Assembly: GCA_027295365.1 (NCBI GenBank)
Contig: JAPULD010000407.1
Span: 1 to 9,439, forward strand
Length of the DNA stretch: 9,439 bases
DNA from: Planctomycetota bacterium
Lineage (GTDB): Bacteria > Planctomycetota > Phycisphaerae > Phycisphaerales > SM1A02
Reading direction: 5' to 3'
Shown here: positions 1 through 7,587 of the stretch, piece after piece
Layout of the letters: the number at the start of each line of letters is the position of its first letter
How positions within the stretch are numbered: the first letter of the stretch is position 1
Notes under the pieces: generated by a model
What the model saw: the letters and a program-made list of their open reading frames with translations, nothing else
Told to the model about the DNA's origin: nothing
The model's database searches: none
Program-made: the position numbers and the translations under genes

Positions 1-2
1 CA

Positions 3-329
3 GGCGACCTGATGCCGTTGCGAAGACTTGTGCAATTCACCGATCTGCGTCGCGCCGAAGAGTCGGAGGTCCGGCTCATCTATCACCAGAGTTACGCGTT
101 CGTGACCTGGCTGAGTCGGTATCGCCAGGAGGAGTTGCGAAAATACCTGCAGCTCATGAAGCTCATGCCTCCCGGGACGCCATCACGCGAAAAGCATCTG
201 TCGTTTTTCAGCCGGTGCTTCGGCGATGTCGATAAGCTTGAACGCGTCTGGTTGAAGCACGAATACAAACTGTACGTTGAATACCAGACCACGCAGGTGG
301 TCCTGGTCGACGACGATTCAATCCGTTGA
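3..329 (+). CDS. C-terminal end of a probable DUF1570-type (collagenase/peptidase-like) protein, 5' truncated by the window
   Basis: The frame is open from the first base, so the ATG at 12 is probably an internal methionine and the gene begins upstream of the window. The visible ~108 residues end at TGA 327-329. The segment with 'LIYHQSYAFVTWLSRY', followed by a short helix-rich stretch and a 'FSRCFGDVDKLERVWLKHEY' end, resembles the C-terminal part of planctomycete DUF1570 proteins. In those, a '(Y)YAQSWALVHFL'-like helix precedes a terminal 'F..AFG.DL..LE..W..Y' helix. The presumed metal-binding HExxH part would lie upstream and cannot be seen, so a peptidase role is only inferred. The 3' end overlaps the convergent coiled-coil gene by 12 bp. 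Family assignment is from memory of the pattern and is moderate. Confidence 0.55.
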   Translation, partial: GDLMPLRRLVQFTDLRRAEESEVRLIYHQSYAFVTWLSRYRQEELRKYLQLMKLMPPGTPSREKHLSFFSRCFGDVDKLERVWLKHEYKLYVEYQTTQVVLVDDDSIR

Positions 330-1355
330 GACATCTCGATTGGCCGTTTCGATCTCGATCGTCTCGATCGTGGCGCCGACCTCAGGGGGGGTCATGCTGG
401 CGTCAAGCTTGAATTCCGCCATCTCTGACGCCAGTGATCTGGTCAATCCGGAGCGATCGATCCGCTTGGCGACATCGGCCATGACCCCTGAGAGTCGCTT
501 CATATCGCTGCCAATGTCGGCCTTGAGTTCGTCGATCATCGTGGCCACCGACTCGGGAAGCCCGGCTTGCTCGCCACCGTCCCGAATCAGGAGATTCCGC
601 CAGGGTTCCAGCCTGATGAGCAGATCGCGCAGTGATTCGTGCGTCTTTGCATCCACATCCAACGAATCCACCAAGTCAGTCAGTTCAACGAATCGCTGCT
701 GAAATTCCTTCTCGGCTTCGTGACATTGATCAAGCTTTGACTCCAAAGCACAGCGGATGCCCCGACATCGGACCCCGGCTTCATCAAGATGCTTCTCGCT
801 CGCGGCCACGTCATTGCGCGCCCTTTGCGAGATGTCTTCGAGGGCGATGTGCAATTCCTTCAACGTCGCCTCGCTTGTCTCAAGGTTTGCCAGCGCCTGG
901 TCCGTTTGCTTGGTCACTCGGGCGAGTTCCCGGTTCACGGAGGCCTTCGCCTCGGCCGTTCGGGTCTCGATCAAGGCGGCATTTTCCGCTGTGTGATGTG
1001 CAAGCCTCGTCACGGTGGCCTCGACCTCTTCGGCAACGTTGAGCGTCACGTTGGCGCGTTTCTGCGCCTCGGTGATCTGAAGCTCGATCTGAGCCAGGTC
1101 ATCGCGTTTTTCCTGGAGATGTTTCTCGTATCGATCAATCGAACGATCCGCCATCCGGTTCATGTGCAGTTCGAACTTTTCCAGCCGCTCACTGAGATGA
1201 TGCTCGAACTCCTCCAGCGATTCATCCATCGAGGCCTGAGCTTTCTCGGCCATACGCTCCTGCTGATCAAGCTTGTCGCGCGATTCATCAACCCGGGCGA
1301 TCTGGGATTGAAACGCCTTGAGCATCCGGGCGCTGAGTCGCAGTCGCTCTTGCAA
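318..1355 (-). CDS. Long coiled-coil protein, C-terminal piece (345 aa) downstream of an in-frame stop
   Basis: This frame encodes a charged, Glu/Lys/Arg/Ala-rich protein that is almost entirely heptad-like coiled coil for about the first 230 residues. It has no membrane segment and no signal peptide. The C-terminal third is less repetitive, with 'LRDLLIRLEPWRNLLIRDGGEQAG' near residues 240-265, then an acidic Thr/Glu-rich tail. I do not recognise a named family. A structural, SMC-like or filament-forming role would be a guess. The only start near the 5' end is TTG at 1355, with a weak GGA just upstream; the next methionine is residue 11. The eight codons before the TTG are open and run in the same frame into TAA 1382-1380, the stop of the 105-aa frame. 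The two pieces therefore look like one 458-codon gene cut by a nonsense codon. If they are not one gene, this piece would need reinitiation at TTG. The gene end overlaps the convergent neighbour. Confidence 0.7.
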   Translation of the reverse strand: MQERLRLSARMLKAFQSQIARVDESRDKLDQQERMAEKAQASMDESLEEFEHHLSERLEKFELHMNRMADRSIDRYEKHLQEKRDDLAQIELQITEAQKRANVTLNVAEEVEATVTRLAHHTAENAALIETRTAEAKASVNRELARVTKQTDQALANLETSEATLKELHIALEDISQRARNDVAASEKHLDEAGVRCRGIRCALESKLDQCHEAEKEFQQRFVELTDLVDSLDVDAKTHESLRDLLIRLEPWRNLLIRDGGEQAGLPESVATMIDELKADIGSDMKRLSGVMADVAKRIDRSGLTRSLASEMAEFKLDASMTPPEVGATIETIEIETANRDVSTD

Positions 1356-1379
1356 ATGATCCGACGCATTGCCGAACCA

Positions 1380-1697
1380 TTAGTCGCTGTCTCGAGATGA
1401 TTCGATCAACTTCTGAAGCTTGACCGCAGTCCCGGCTCCCTCGTCGATCAAGGTGCGAAGCGATCCCGCAAGTTCATCGAACACCTGTTGGTCCACCACG
1501 CGAGGCGAGATGAACGCGGGATGATCATTCACGACATCCCGGAGGCTCGTTCGCTCGGATTCTCGCTCGGAAATATCCAGGTCCGGCGAGACACTCAACA
1601 CCCTCGCGGAAGGTGCCGCCAACTCGACCTCGGGAGGCGTTTCCGCGGGCTTGTTCTTGGTGTTCTTGAATATCTTTTCTGAACGACGTGCGGCCAT
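1380..1697 (-). CDS. N-terminal piece (105 aa) of the split coiled-coil protein
   Basis: ATG at 1697 gives a 105-residue protein. It starts basic ('MAARRSEKIFKNTKNK'), has a Pro/Glu/Ser-rich probably disordered stretch to about residue 60, then an amphipathic helix 'VFDELAGSLRTLIDEGAGTA' leading into 'VKLQKLIESS'. It ends at TAA 1382-1380. The frame then stays open for eight codons and continues as the 345-aa coiled coil, and helix propensity carries across the junction. This is best read as the start of one protein whose coding frame now contains a stop, from a nonsense mutation, a sequencing or assembly error, or possibly readthrough. A GGAA lies about 10 nt upstream of the ATG. The gene is 48 bp downstream of the BrkB-family gene on the same strand and could be co-transcribed with it. 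Function unknown. Confidence 0.65.
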   Translation of the reverse strand: MAARRSEKIFKNTKNKPAETPPEVELAAPSARVLSVSPDLDISERESERTSLRDVVNDHPAFISPRVVDQQVFDELAGSLRTLIDEGAGTAVKLQKLIESSRDSD

Positions 1698-1745
1698 GGC
1701 ATGTTTCCGAAAGACACTGGCACAAAATGTTGAAAATCTCCAGAG

Positions 1746-3107
1746 TTATCGGCGATTTGACTCGGGAGACTTGATCATCCCGGCTGGAGCCATCTGAGGC
1801 ATGATCAGGGACGCCAGGGTCGTTTGAGCGGCTAATTTACGCTGGGCTTCCCTCAAATGCATCAACAAGGAAGATTGCCGACCATCCGACGATTCATCCA
1901 CAAGCGTAAAACCCAGATCGATCAGCTGCGAAGCTGATATCTGCTCAGGGGGCTTTGCGAGGGTGAAATTGGCCTCATCACGCTCGAGCCGATGAATCAG
2001 CCCCTCATCCACCAGTCGCTCGAGCATTTTGTCAAGTGTCATCTGGGGGATGGACATCGACTCGGCAATTTGATGGGCCGACGTTGGCTTGGATGCATCA
2101 AACCGCTCGGCAATGATCTCCATCACCGTCACCATCGAGGCCGGGTCGATCAAGCCGGTCTGCGCCCTTCTGGCTTCGATCTTGTCGAGCGTCCGGCCAT
2201 GCAGCATGTGCAACGTCGCACTGACTTCCAACCCGAACAGCACCACCAGCCACATGAGATAGACCCAGAACATGAACAGAGGGATCAGTCCCAGCGAACC
2301 ATAGAGCTGACTGATCGAGACCGCGTTGTCGAGATAGACACCGAGCACGCGTTTGCCAAGGGCAAGCAGCACCACCGCCGCGAACGCCCCGATCAGGGCT
2401 GGCTGGATCCCGATCTTGACATTGGGAACCAGCATGTAGACCGCAAACATGAACAACCATGTGAACACGAACGTCCACAGAAACGCCGCGGTGGCCAGGA
2501 CGCCTTGTCCGGTATTGATTGAATTGATGAACAGCTCGACTTCGGTGTTCATGTACATCGTCAAGGCGATGGCTGCGGGCCCGACCGTCAGCACGAACCA
2601 GTACACGAGCACGCGTTTGACCCAGGGCCTGCCTTCCGGGGCACGGCAGATGATGTTGAATCCATTCTCGATGGTGCCGGTGAGGCTGATGGCGGAATAA
2701 ATCAGAACCCCGACGCCGACCCAACCGATCGCGGCAAAGTTGTAATTCGCGGCCTGACTGACGAGTCCCGCCAACAGATCACCCAACGTGTTGTCGTCCG
2801 GGCCGATCTGGTCCAGCCCCAACCCATGGATGAGGTTGATCAAGACGTTGACGAATTCGTCGCGACCACGAAAGGCTCGCAGCATCACCGCCCCCACCAC
2901 CATCACGGGCAACAATCCGAACAGGGTGCGGAAGGACAACGCCGCGGCCATCTGGGGGGCTCGATCGCGACGAAGCTGCGCGGCCCCATAGCGACCCAGG
3001 TCATAGGCGAAACGCACCGTCATCTGCCAGCGCGTCAGTTCCTCCTGAGGCTGGGTGATGACGCGTTTCAGCGATACGAGCACGGGTTGAAGTCGGAGTT
3101 TCGACAT
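1746..3107 (-). CDS. YihY/BrkB-family inner-membrane protein with C-terminal winged-helix-like region
   Basis: This is a 453-residue polytopic membrane protein. The N-terminal 'DRAPQMAAALSFRTLFGLLPVM' (residues 48-69) is the hallmark of the YihY/BrkB (old name 'ribonuclease BN') family, and further motifs 'YGSLGLIPLFMFWVYLMW' (269-286) and 'LFGLEVSA' (290-297) agree. About six hydrophobic segments can be placed near residues 62-77, 127-147, 166-186, 206-227, 236-252 and 273-296. Residues ~320-385 ('TSAHQIAESMSIPQMTLDKM' then 'LERLVDEGLIHRLE') look like a cytoplasmic winged helix, an extension common in this family. The family is not a nuclease; its transport substrate is unsettled. The start was set at ATG 3107 because AAAGGA (3120-3115) lies 7 nt upstream; a TTG at 3128 would add seven residues but lacks support. 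Confidence 0.9.
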   Translation of the reverse strand: MSKLRLQPVLVSLKRVITQPQEELTRWQMTVRFAYDLGRYGAAQLRRDRAPQMAAALSFRTLFGLLPVMVVGAVMLRAFRGRDEFVNVLINLIHGLGLDQIGPDDNTLGDLLAGLVSQAANYNFAAIGWVGVGVLIYSAISLTGTIENGFNIICRAPEGRPWVKRVLVYWFVLTVGPAAIALTMYMNTEVELFINSINTGQGVLATAAFLWTFVFTWLFMFAVYMLVPNVKIGIQPALIGAFAAVVLLALGKRVLGVYLDNAVSISQLYGSLGLIPLFMFWVYLMWLVVLFGLEVSATLHMLHGRTLDKIEARRAQTGLIDPASMVTVMEIIAERFDASKPTSAHQIAESMSIPQMTLDKMLERLVDEGLIHRLERDEANFTLAKPPEQISASQLIDLGFTLVDESSDGRQSSLLMHLREAQRKLAAQTTLASLIMPQMAPAGMIKSPESNRR

Positions 3108-3248
3108 GGCACCATCCTTTATCGGCAATCCGCTTGAGGTGTTTCAAGTGGATCAGGTCCTTCGGGAGCATTATCGGCCCAATACGAGCTCAGAGATTCA
3201 CCGTGGAAAAACATTTCAATTTGGCCACAGACGCCTAGGATCATCGTC
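3108..3248. promoter_or_regulatory. Divergent intergenic spacer between the BrkB-family gene and the pseudouridine synthase gene
   Basis: This 141-bp gap separates divergently transcribed genes, so it should hold promoters for both. Ribosome binding sites are visible at each end: AAAGGA on the minus strand (3120-3115) for the BrkB-family gene, and AGGA at 3237-3240, 8 nt before ATG 3249, for the synthase. A small palindrome, CTTGA-6 nt-TCAAG (3133-3148), could be an operator but may be chance. I could not place a convincing -35/-10 pair on either strand. Confidence 0.4.
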
Positions 3249-4241
3249 ATGGCCCCGAAGTCCCGACCCGAACCCATCCCTGGCTGGCACGTAGAAGACG
3301 AGCAGGAAACCGTCCTGCCGCCCGATGGTGATCCTACGGAGACTACGGATCCCGAATCGCCGGTCATCGAAACCCCCGACAGTGACGATTTCAGCGATGC
3401 CACCCGAGGCGATCGGCTTCAGAAAATCCTCGCGGCGGCAGGCGTCGGCTCCCGTCGAGCCTGCGAGCAACTGATCTTCGAGGGCGAAGTCTCGGTCAAT
3501 GGCCATGTGATCACAAAGATGCCCGCGTGGGTCAATCCTCACAAGGACCACGTGACCGTCAGGGGCCGCAAGATCAAGACTCCCGAATCGGGGGTCTACA
3601 TCATGCTCTACAAACCCCGAGGCTATGTCTGCACCAATGACGACCCCGAGGATCGACCCCGCGTGGTTGACCTCGTGAGACATCACTCGCGCACGCGACT
3701 TTATTCCGTGGGACGCCTGGATCTGGATAGTTCAGGGCTGCTGCTCCTGACCAACGATGGCGAACTGGCCAATCGATTGACGCACCCCCGATATGGCGTT
3801 CACAAGATCTACGAAGTCACGGTCGCCGGCTCACTTGATGACAAGGATGTGCAGCGTCTCGAACGAGGCCTGTATCTCACCGCCTCACGCCCCCGGAATC
3901 CCCGGAACCCCCGAAAATCCCGAAGCTCTCAAAAACCCCAGCAACCGACCAAGTCAAAAGCGACTCGGACGGCTCAATCAAGTCTTGAAATCATCAAACG
4001 TGATCGCGATCAGACTCGTTTGCGTCTGGAGTTGGGTGAGGGACGGAATCGTCAGATTCGAAGGATGATGGCCCAGATGGGGCATCCGGTGAAGAAGCTT
4101 CGTCGCCTGCGGATGGGGCCTCTGAAACTGAAAGATCTGCAGCCCGGTCAATGGCGTGAACTGACGCCCAAGGAATTGATCTCGTTGAAGAAAGCCGCCT
4201 ATGGCGATCCGGTGGAACAGAAGCGTTCGGCACGACGATAA
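3249..4241 (+). CDS. RsuA/RluB/RluE/RluF-family 16S/23S rRNA pseudouridine synthase
   Basis: The product (330 aa) should convert a specific uridine in rRNA to pseudouridine. Residues 55-110 form an S4 RNA-binding domain ('RLQKILAAAGVGSRRACEQL'). The catalytic domain follows with 'YKPRGYVCT' (121-129), the active-site motif 'GRLDLDSSGLLLLTNDG' (155-171, catalytic Asp158), 'KIYEVTV' (186-192), and the RsuA-type 'GRNRQIRRM' (265-273). A separate S4 domain and this motif set place it in the RsuA/RluB branch rather than RluA or RluC/D. Within that branch, RluB-like is my guess. Two oddities are an acidic, probably disordered N-terminal extension (1-52) and a basic Pro/Arg/Lys/Ser insert (~211-245) where relatives carry a short beta segment. 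AGGA sits 8 nt before the chosen ATG. The gene is divergent from the BrkB-family gene and convergent with the Lpt-like gene. Confidence 0.93.
   Translation: MAPKSRPEPIPGWHVEDEQETVLPPDGDPTETTDPESPVIETPDSDDFSDATRGDRLQKILAAAGVGSRRACEQLIFEGEVSVNGHVITKMPAWVNPHKDHVTVRGRKIKTPESGVYIMLYKPRGYVCTNDDPEDRPRVVDLVRHHSRTRLYSVGRLDLDSSGLLLLTNDGELANRLTHPRYGVHKIYEVTVAGSLDDKDVQRLERGLYLTASRPRNPRNPRKSRSSQKPQQPTKSKATRTAQSSLEIIKRDRDQTRLRLELGEGRNRQIRRMMAQMGHPVKKLRRLRMGPLKLKDLQPGQWRELTPKELISLKKAAYGDPVEQKRSARR
3891..3926 (+). repeat. Degenerate 9-nt tandem repeat coding for Pro-Arg-Asn units within the pseudouridine synthase
   Basis: Four 9-nt units lie in frame: CCCCGGAAT, CCCCGGAAC, CCCCGAAAA and TCCCGAAGC. They encode PRN-PRN-PRK-SRS at residues 215-226. 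The first two units differ at one base. This looks like small-scale repeat expansion that lengthened a surface loop of the enzyme. Confidence 0.75.
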
Positions 4242-4267
4242 GGGTTTGCTAACGAGCCGTCGTGCCG
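4228..4267. terminator. Perfect 10-bp inverted repeat spanning the convergent gene ends, possible bidirectional transcription stop
   Basis: CGGCACGACG (4228-4237) is followed 20 nt later by its exact reverse complement, CGTCGTGCCG (4258-4267). The pseudouridine synthase stop (TAA 4239-4241) and the Lpt-like gene stop (TAG, 4251-4249) both fall in the loop. A GC-rich stem at a tail-to-tail junction fits a bidirectional terminator. There is no T-tract on either strand, so it is not a classical intrinsic terminator; it could act through Rho, mRNA 3'-end protection or simple pausing. Confidence 0.45.
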
Positions 4268-7200
4268 CCACCCTGAATGACTTCAATGCGATCGGTCACC
4301 ATATTCCAATCGATGCGGTCGGCGTAGACAGGATTCGCCTCTCCCCTGGTCTTGATCGAGACGCGGCCACGGGGGGCCGCCTTCGCCGAAGCCATTTTGG
4401 TGATCAGGTTGTAGTCAAACTCGTGGCACATCACATCGCGGGTCGGGGTCTGAACAAAGAGCCCCCCTTTTCCCGAGACCTTTTGCAGATCCATGCCTGA
4501 TCCGACGAGCAAGGCCCCTTCCTGGGTCTCGCGCTGCTCGACGACCTGTTGCCTGCGTATGCCTGCCATCAACGAGCGACCCGTGATGGTGGTGCGTTGT
4601 CTGGCGAGATCGAGGTGAACGCCTTCGACTTCGCCGATCATGGTCATTTCGTAATAATCGTCAACGATGTGCTTCATTGCGAGTCGTTCTGTCCACTTGA
4701 ATCGCGTGGTTCCCTTGCCGCTGAATGGGGCATTGCTTGCCCCCGACGCATCCGTTTCGTCAGGCAGTAAATCGCGGATGAGCATCTGGCCGGGACCATT
4801 CACGATCGATTCAAAAGTCCGATCGTCGTATTCGATGTGCTCTCCCTCGATGTAAAATATCTGAGGCAAGACATCGGGATGGCTTTCGTATTGCTTTCGA
4901 CTCTCGATCCTCGCATTGCCCTTGGCGATCAATTTCCCGAGGGTACGACTCGCTCCGCTCATCGGATTGGATGAATCCGATGGCTCCTGTTCTCCCTCGG
5001 TCTCCTTGGCCACGAATTGAAGTTCGAGGGTGTCTCCCGTCATGGTGGCCTTCTCAAGCCGGGTCGGGGTGGACATGGTGTCCACGTTCCCCGCCAGCAA
5101 CAGCCGACCGGCGCCATTGTTGAAGTTGCCTTCGAACCGCATCGACTTCTCCCAGCGCGCCCTCACCTGCCTTGGGTTGTCGGCAGTGTCATTGGCGATG
5201 ACCGGTCGTTCGATGCGCCGATCGGCCGACACGTCGATAGGCTTGGTGAAGATCCGGGCCATGCCCGCCCCGGGCCAGTCGGCCGATCCATCAGACTTGA
5301 CCATCGTGACTTTGGTTCCACGCTCGATGATGACCTGGCCCGAAACGAAGACGATGTTCTCGCCAAGAAGCGTCACCTCTTCCTGCTTGGCATTGCCATC
5401 CAGCGTGTCGGCGAAAATCCGCGTCCCGTTGGCGAGCAGGACCTGCACATCACCCTTGGCATACAACGTATCGACCTCGGTGCCATCCCCGAAAGGGTTG
5501 GCCGACGAGGTTGTCTCGTTGACAGGAGTTTCAGTGGCCTGAAGCGAGTTCTCCAGGAACGTCACGGTGACAAGATCGGCCCAGATCGTCTGGGGTCCAT
5601 CTGCACTTGATTCCTGGTCAAGCGATTGAAGACTGCGCAACCTTGCATCACCCGATGCAATCATCGACAGAGGAACCGTCTTGTCCTCCGCGTTCTGCGT
5701 AAAGTTCAGTTCGAGACGTTGACAATCGATCTCGCCTTCATCTCCACGGACTTTGACTTCGCCTTCGAAGGTCGCCGTTTGGAGGGGACCGATCGACGCA
5801 TTGTCGCTGGTCTGCAGGAAATCAAGATGCACGCCCCCCTCCCAGTTGATGCGAAGTCGCTCAAGTGGATCTGCCGAATCCGATGCCTCGGGAGTTGTCG
5901 TGGGGGCCGGATCCTGCTCAAGACTTTCTTGCCGACCCGGAGCGCTGGCAAGCCAGCCCGGGCCTTCGAAACGTGCCTCATGCTGGGCCTGGTTGATCCA
6001 GAGATGTTCGCCCTGAGCGGTATAGTCGGGGCTTTCCAGTAGCACCGGATGATCCGCCGATCGCGTCAGTTGGATTCGCCGGTTCTCGGTGTTGTACACA
6101 AAGGAACCACCTCGAACCTCCGTGTCCGCGCCCAGATCACGTAGCACCACGGGAGCGCCGAGAAGAGTGACCCTTGCATCCGAAGCAGTCGCAGGTCGTT
6201 CGGAGATATTCTTCAGCGGCACCATGACCAAGGGGCCATCGCAAGTGATCAGCGTGTCACCAGGATTGAGCTGGGGCAACGCGGGGTCCTGCATCGAAGC
6301 GATGACGAGGCTGGCCAGCCATTCATCTCGCGTCATCGGAACCATGCCGCCACCATGTTGCGACTCGTCACTCGTTGAGTGCGGGGCGAACGCCAGCATG
6401 TCGCCCAACCCCTTGCTCTCGAATGAAAAGACGACGTTCAGTTCGTCGCCAATCGCAAGTTTTCCATTCGTCATATCGTCCTGAACGATGCGCACGTTCT
6501 CGCTCAGCGTCAGTCGGTAGAACTGCACTTCGTCGAGCGATTTCGTCGCCTTCCGACGATTCGAAGTCCGTGTACGATTTTTTCCGGCTTGCGGCTTGAC
6601 GCTCGACTCAGCTTGTATTCCTGACGAGACGACTTGAGTCGGTTGCGTTGGAACCTGACCATCGAGTCTCGGTTTCACATTGCGTGATTCAGGTTCGCCA
6701 ACCTTGGCGATGCGAGGTTGCTCGGTCTGGACCTCATGGATCGATGCCACCGCTGATGGCTTCGCTTCTTCCTCGACGGGAGGCTCGTCATCCTTGGTCG
6801 CATGAAAACGAATGTAGTGAACTTTTTCGACCCGCCAGAGTTGGGCGATCTCATCCAGATCGTTGATCTGCAACTTGAAGCCATTGCCCATCAGGTCAAC
6901 CGTGGCCGACGTGATGTCCACCAAGCCTTCGCAAAGGATCTCTCCGATGACATTGTCAAAAATCGCCTTGTCTGTCTTGATCACGGCGCTGGGATCAAGT
7001 TCACCCTCGACGAATCGCCATCCCGGCTCACCCTCGAAGAGCCTGATCACCACGTTGCCGGTCAGGGTTCCCGATTCCAACGCCCGGTTCGGAGCATTCG
7101 CCAGGGCGACATCGCTCGAAAGCGTTGTGACCTGACCATCGGAGCCATACATGACCGCGAAGGGCTTGACCATTTCCAACCATCCCGCGGGACGGCCCTC

Positions 7201-7581
7201 GGGACGTGGCTCCAGTCTCTGGAATCGATACTCCTGGGCAAGCGTTCCATTCTCCCTGGCCACTTCGATCATGCCTCCCTTGGGCAGCATTGGGACGGGA
7301 TTGATACCACCAGGTTCAATCTCATCCGACGTCAACTTCGTGGGAACCAGTTCCTTGATGTCATCCGTAGCGACGGGGGTCTGAACTGGCCCGGTCCCCG
7401 TTTGGATGTTCATCAACACAACCATCAGCAACGTCGTGAGGATCGTGCCGCACACGACGAGCGTGACCACCTTGCCCCGATTCATCTGGATCGGGGGCGG
7501 CGCAGGCGTCGGCGGAGCCGGTTGCTCGAACATCTGCCTTGATTTGTATTCGGGAGAGTTGAAATCCTGATCGTCAGGCAT
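4249..7581 (-). CDS. Very long membrane-anchored LptC/LptA (OstA)-like LPS transport protein, 1110 aa
   Basis: The N-terminus is cytoplasmic and Pro-rich (20-31), followed by one membrane helix (~38-59, 'VVTLVVCGTILTTLLMVVLM'), placing the rest in the periplasm. Residues ~110-260 resemble LptC: repeated short beta strands, 'SGTLTGNVVIRL' (170-181), 'IKTDKAIFDNVIGEILCEGL' (201-220), and 'VDLMGNGFKLQIND' (228-241). A hydrophilic Lys/Pro/Glu linker (~261-350) follows. The rest is rich in OstA/LptA-like strand pairs such as 'FEGEVKVRGDEGEIDCQRLE' (605-624), 'LYAKGDVQVLLANGTRIFAD' (706-725), 'LIAKGNARIES' (884-894) and 'YIEGEHIEYDD' (910-920). E. coli LptC and LptA are each under 200 residues, so this could be a whole bridge in one chain, which is inference. 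The gene starts 6 bp after the KdsC-type gene, so the two are very likely co-transcribed and coupled. Domain family is fairly secure; exact role less so. Confidence 0.75.
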   Translation of the reverse strand: MPDDQDFNSPEYKSRQMFEQPAPPTPAPPPIQMNRGKVVTLVVCGTILTTLLMVVLMNIQTGTGPVQTPVATDDIKELVPTKLTSDEIEPGGINPVPMLPKGGMIEVARENGTLAQEYRFQRLEPRPEGRPAGWLEMVKPFAVMYGSDGQVTTLSSDVALANAPNRALESGTLTGNVVIRLFEGEPGWRFVEGELDPSAVIKTDKAIFDNVIGEILCEGLVDITSATVDLMGNGFKLQINDLDEIAQLWRVEKVHYIRFHATKDDEPPVEEEAKPSAVASIHEVQTEQPRIAKVGEPESRNVKPRLDGQVPTQPTQVVSSGIQAESSVKPQAGKNRTRTSNRRKATKSLDEVQFYRLTLSENVRIVQDDMTNGKLAIGDELNVVFSFESKGLGDMLAFAPHSTSDESQHGGGMVPMTRDEWLASLVIASMQDPALPQLNPGDTLITCDGPLVMVPLKNISERPATASDARVTLLGAPVVLRDLGADTEVRGGSFVYNTENRRIQLTRSADHPVLLESPDYTAQGEHLWINQAQHEARFEGPGWLASAPGRQESLEQDPAPTTTPEASDSADPLERLRINWEGGVHLDFLQTSDNASIGPLQTATFEGEVKVRGDEGEIDCQRLELNFTQNAEDKTVPLSMIASGDARLRSLQSLDQESSADGPQTIWADLVTVTFLENSLQATETPVNETTSSANPFGDGTEVDTLYAKGDVQVLLANGTRIFADTLDGNAKQEEVTLLGENIVFVSGQVIIERGTKVTMVKSDGSADWPGAGMARIFTKPIDVSADRRIERPVIANDTADNPRQVRARWEKSMRFEGNFNNGAGRLLLAGNVDTMSTPTRLEKATMTGDTLELQFVAKETEGEQEPSDSSNPMSGASRTLGKLIAKGNARIESRKQYESHPDVLPQIFYIEGEHIEYDDRTFESIVNGPGQMLIRDLLPDETDASGASNAPFSGKGTTRFKWTERLAMKHIVDDYYEMTMIGEVEGVHLDLARQRTTITGRSLMAGIRRQQVVEQRETQEGALLVGSGMDLQKVSGKGGLFVQTPTRDVMCHEFDYNLITKMASAKAAPRGRVSIKTRGEANPVYADRIDWNMVTDRIEVIQGGGTTAR

Positions 7582-7587
7582 GGGGCG

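Noticed and set aside
1378..1380. ATG overlapping the TAA (TAATG) as a coupled start for the second coiled-coil piece
   Set aside because: That ATG is in a different frame from the 345-aa coding frame, so it cannot start it without a frameshift.
789..1400. Open plus-strand frame of 203 codons opposite the coiled-coil gene
   Set aside because: The minus-strand frame gives clear coiled-coil sequence. The plus frame is a Leu/Arg/His-rich mirror of it and crosses the split-gene junction.
1746..3107. Possible ribonuclease BN function for the BrkB-family gene
   Set aside because: The old RNase BN label for this family was a misassignment; the sequence is a polytopic membrane protein with no nuclease motif.
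3133..3148. CTTGA-N6-TCAAG palindrome as a regulator binding site
   Set aside because: Five-bp half-sites are expected by chance and there is no regulator gene nearby; kept only as a note in the divergent spacer.
6802..7542. Open plus-strand frame of 246 codons opposite the Lpt-like gene
   Set aside because: It is antisense to the well-supported N-terminal coding region (membrane helix and LptC-like strands), is rich in His/Arg/Asp as expected of a GC-driven shadow frame, and shows no family motifs.
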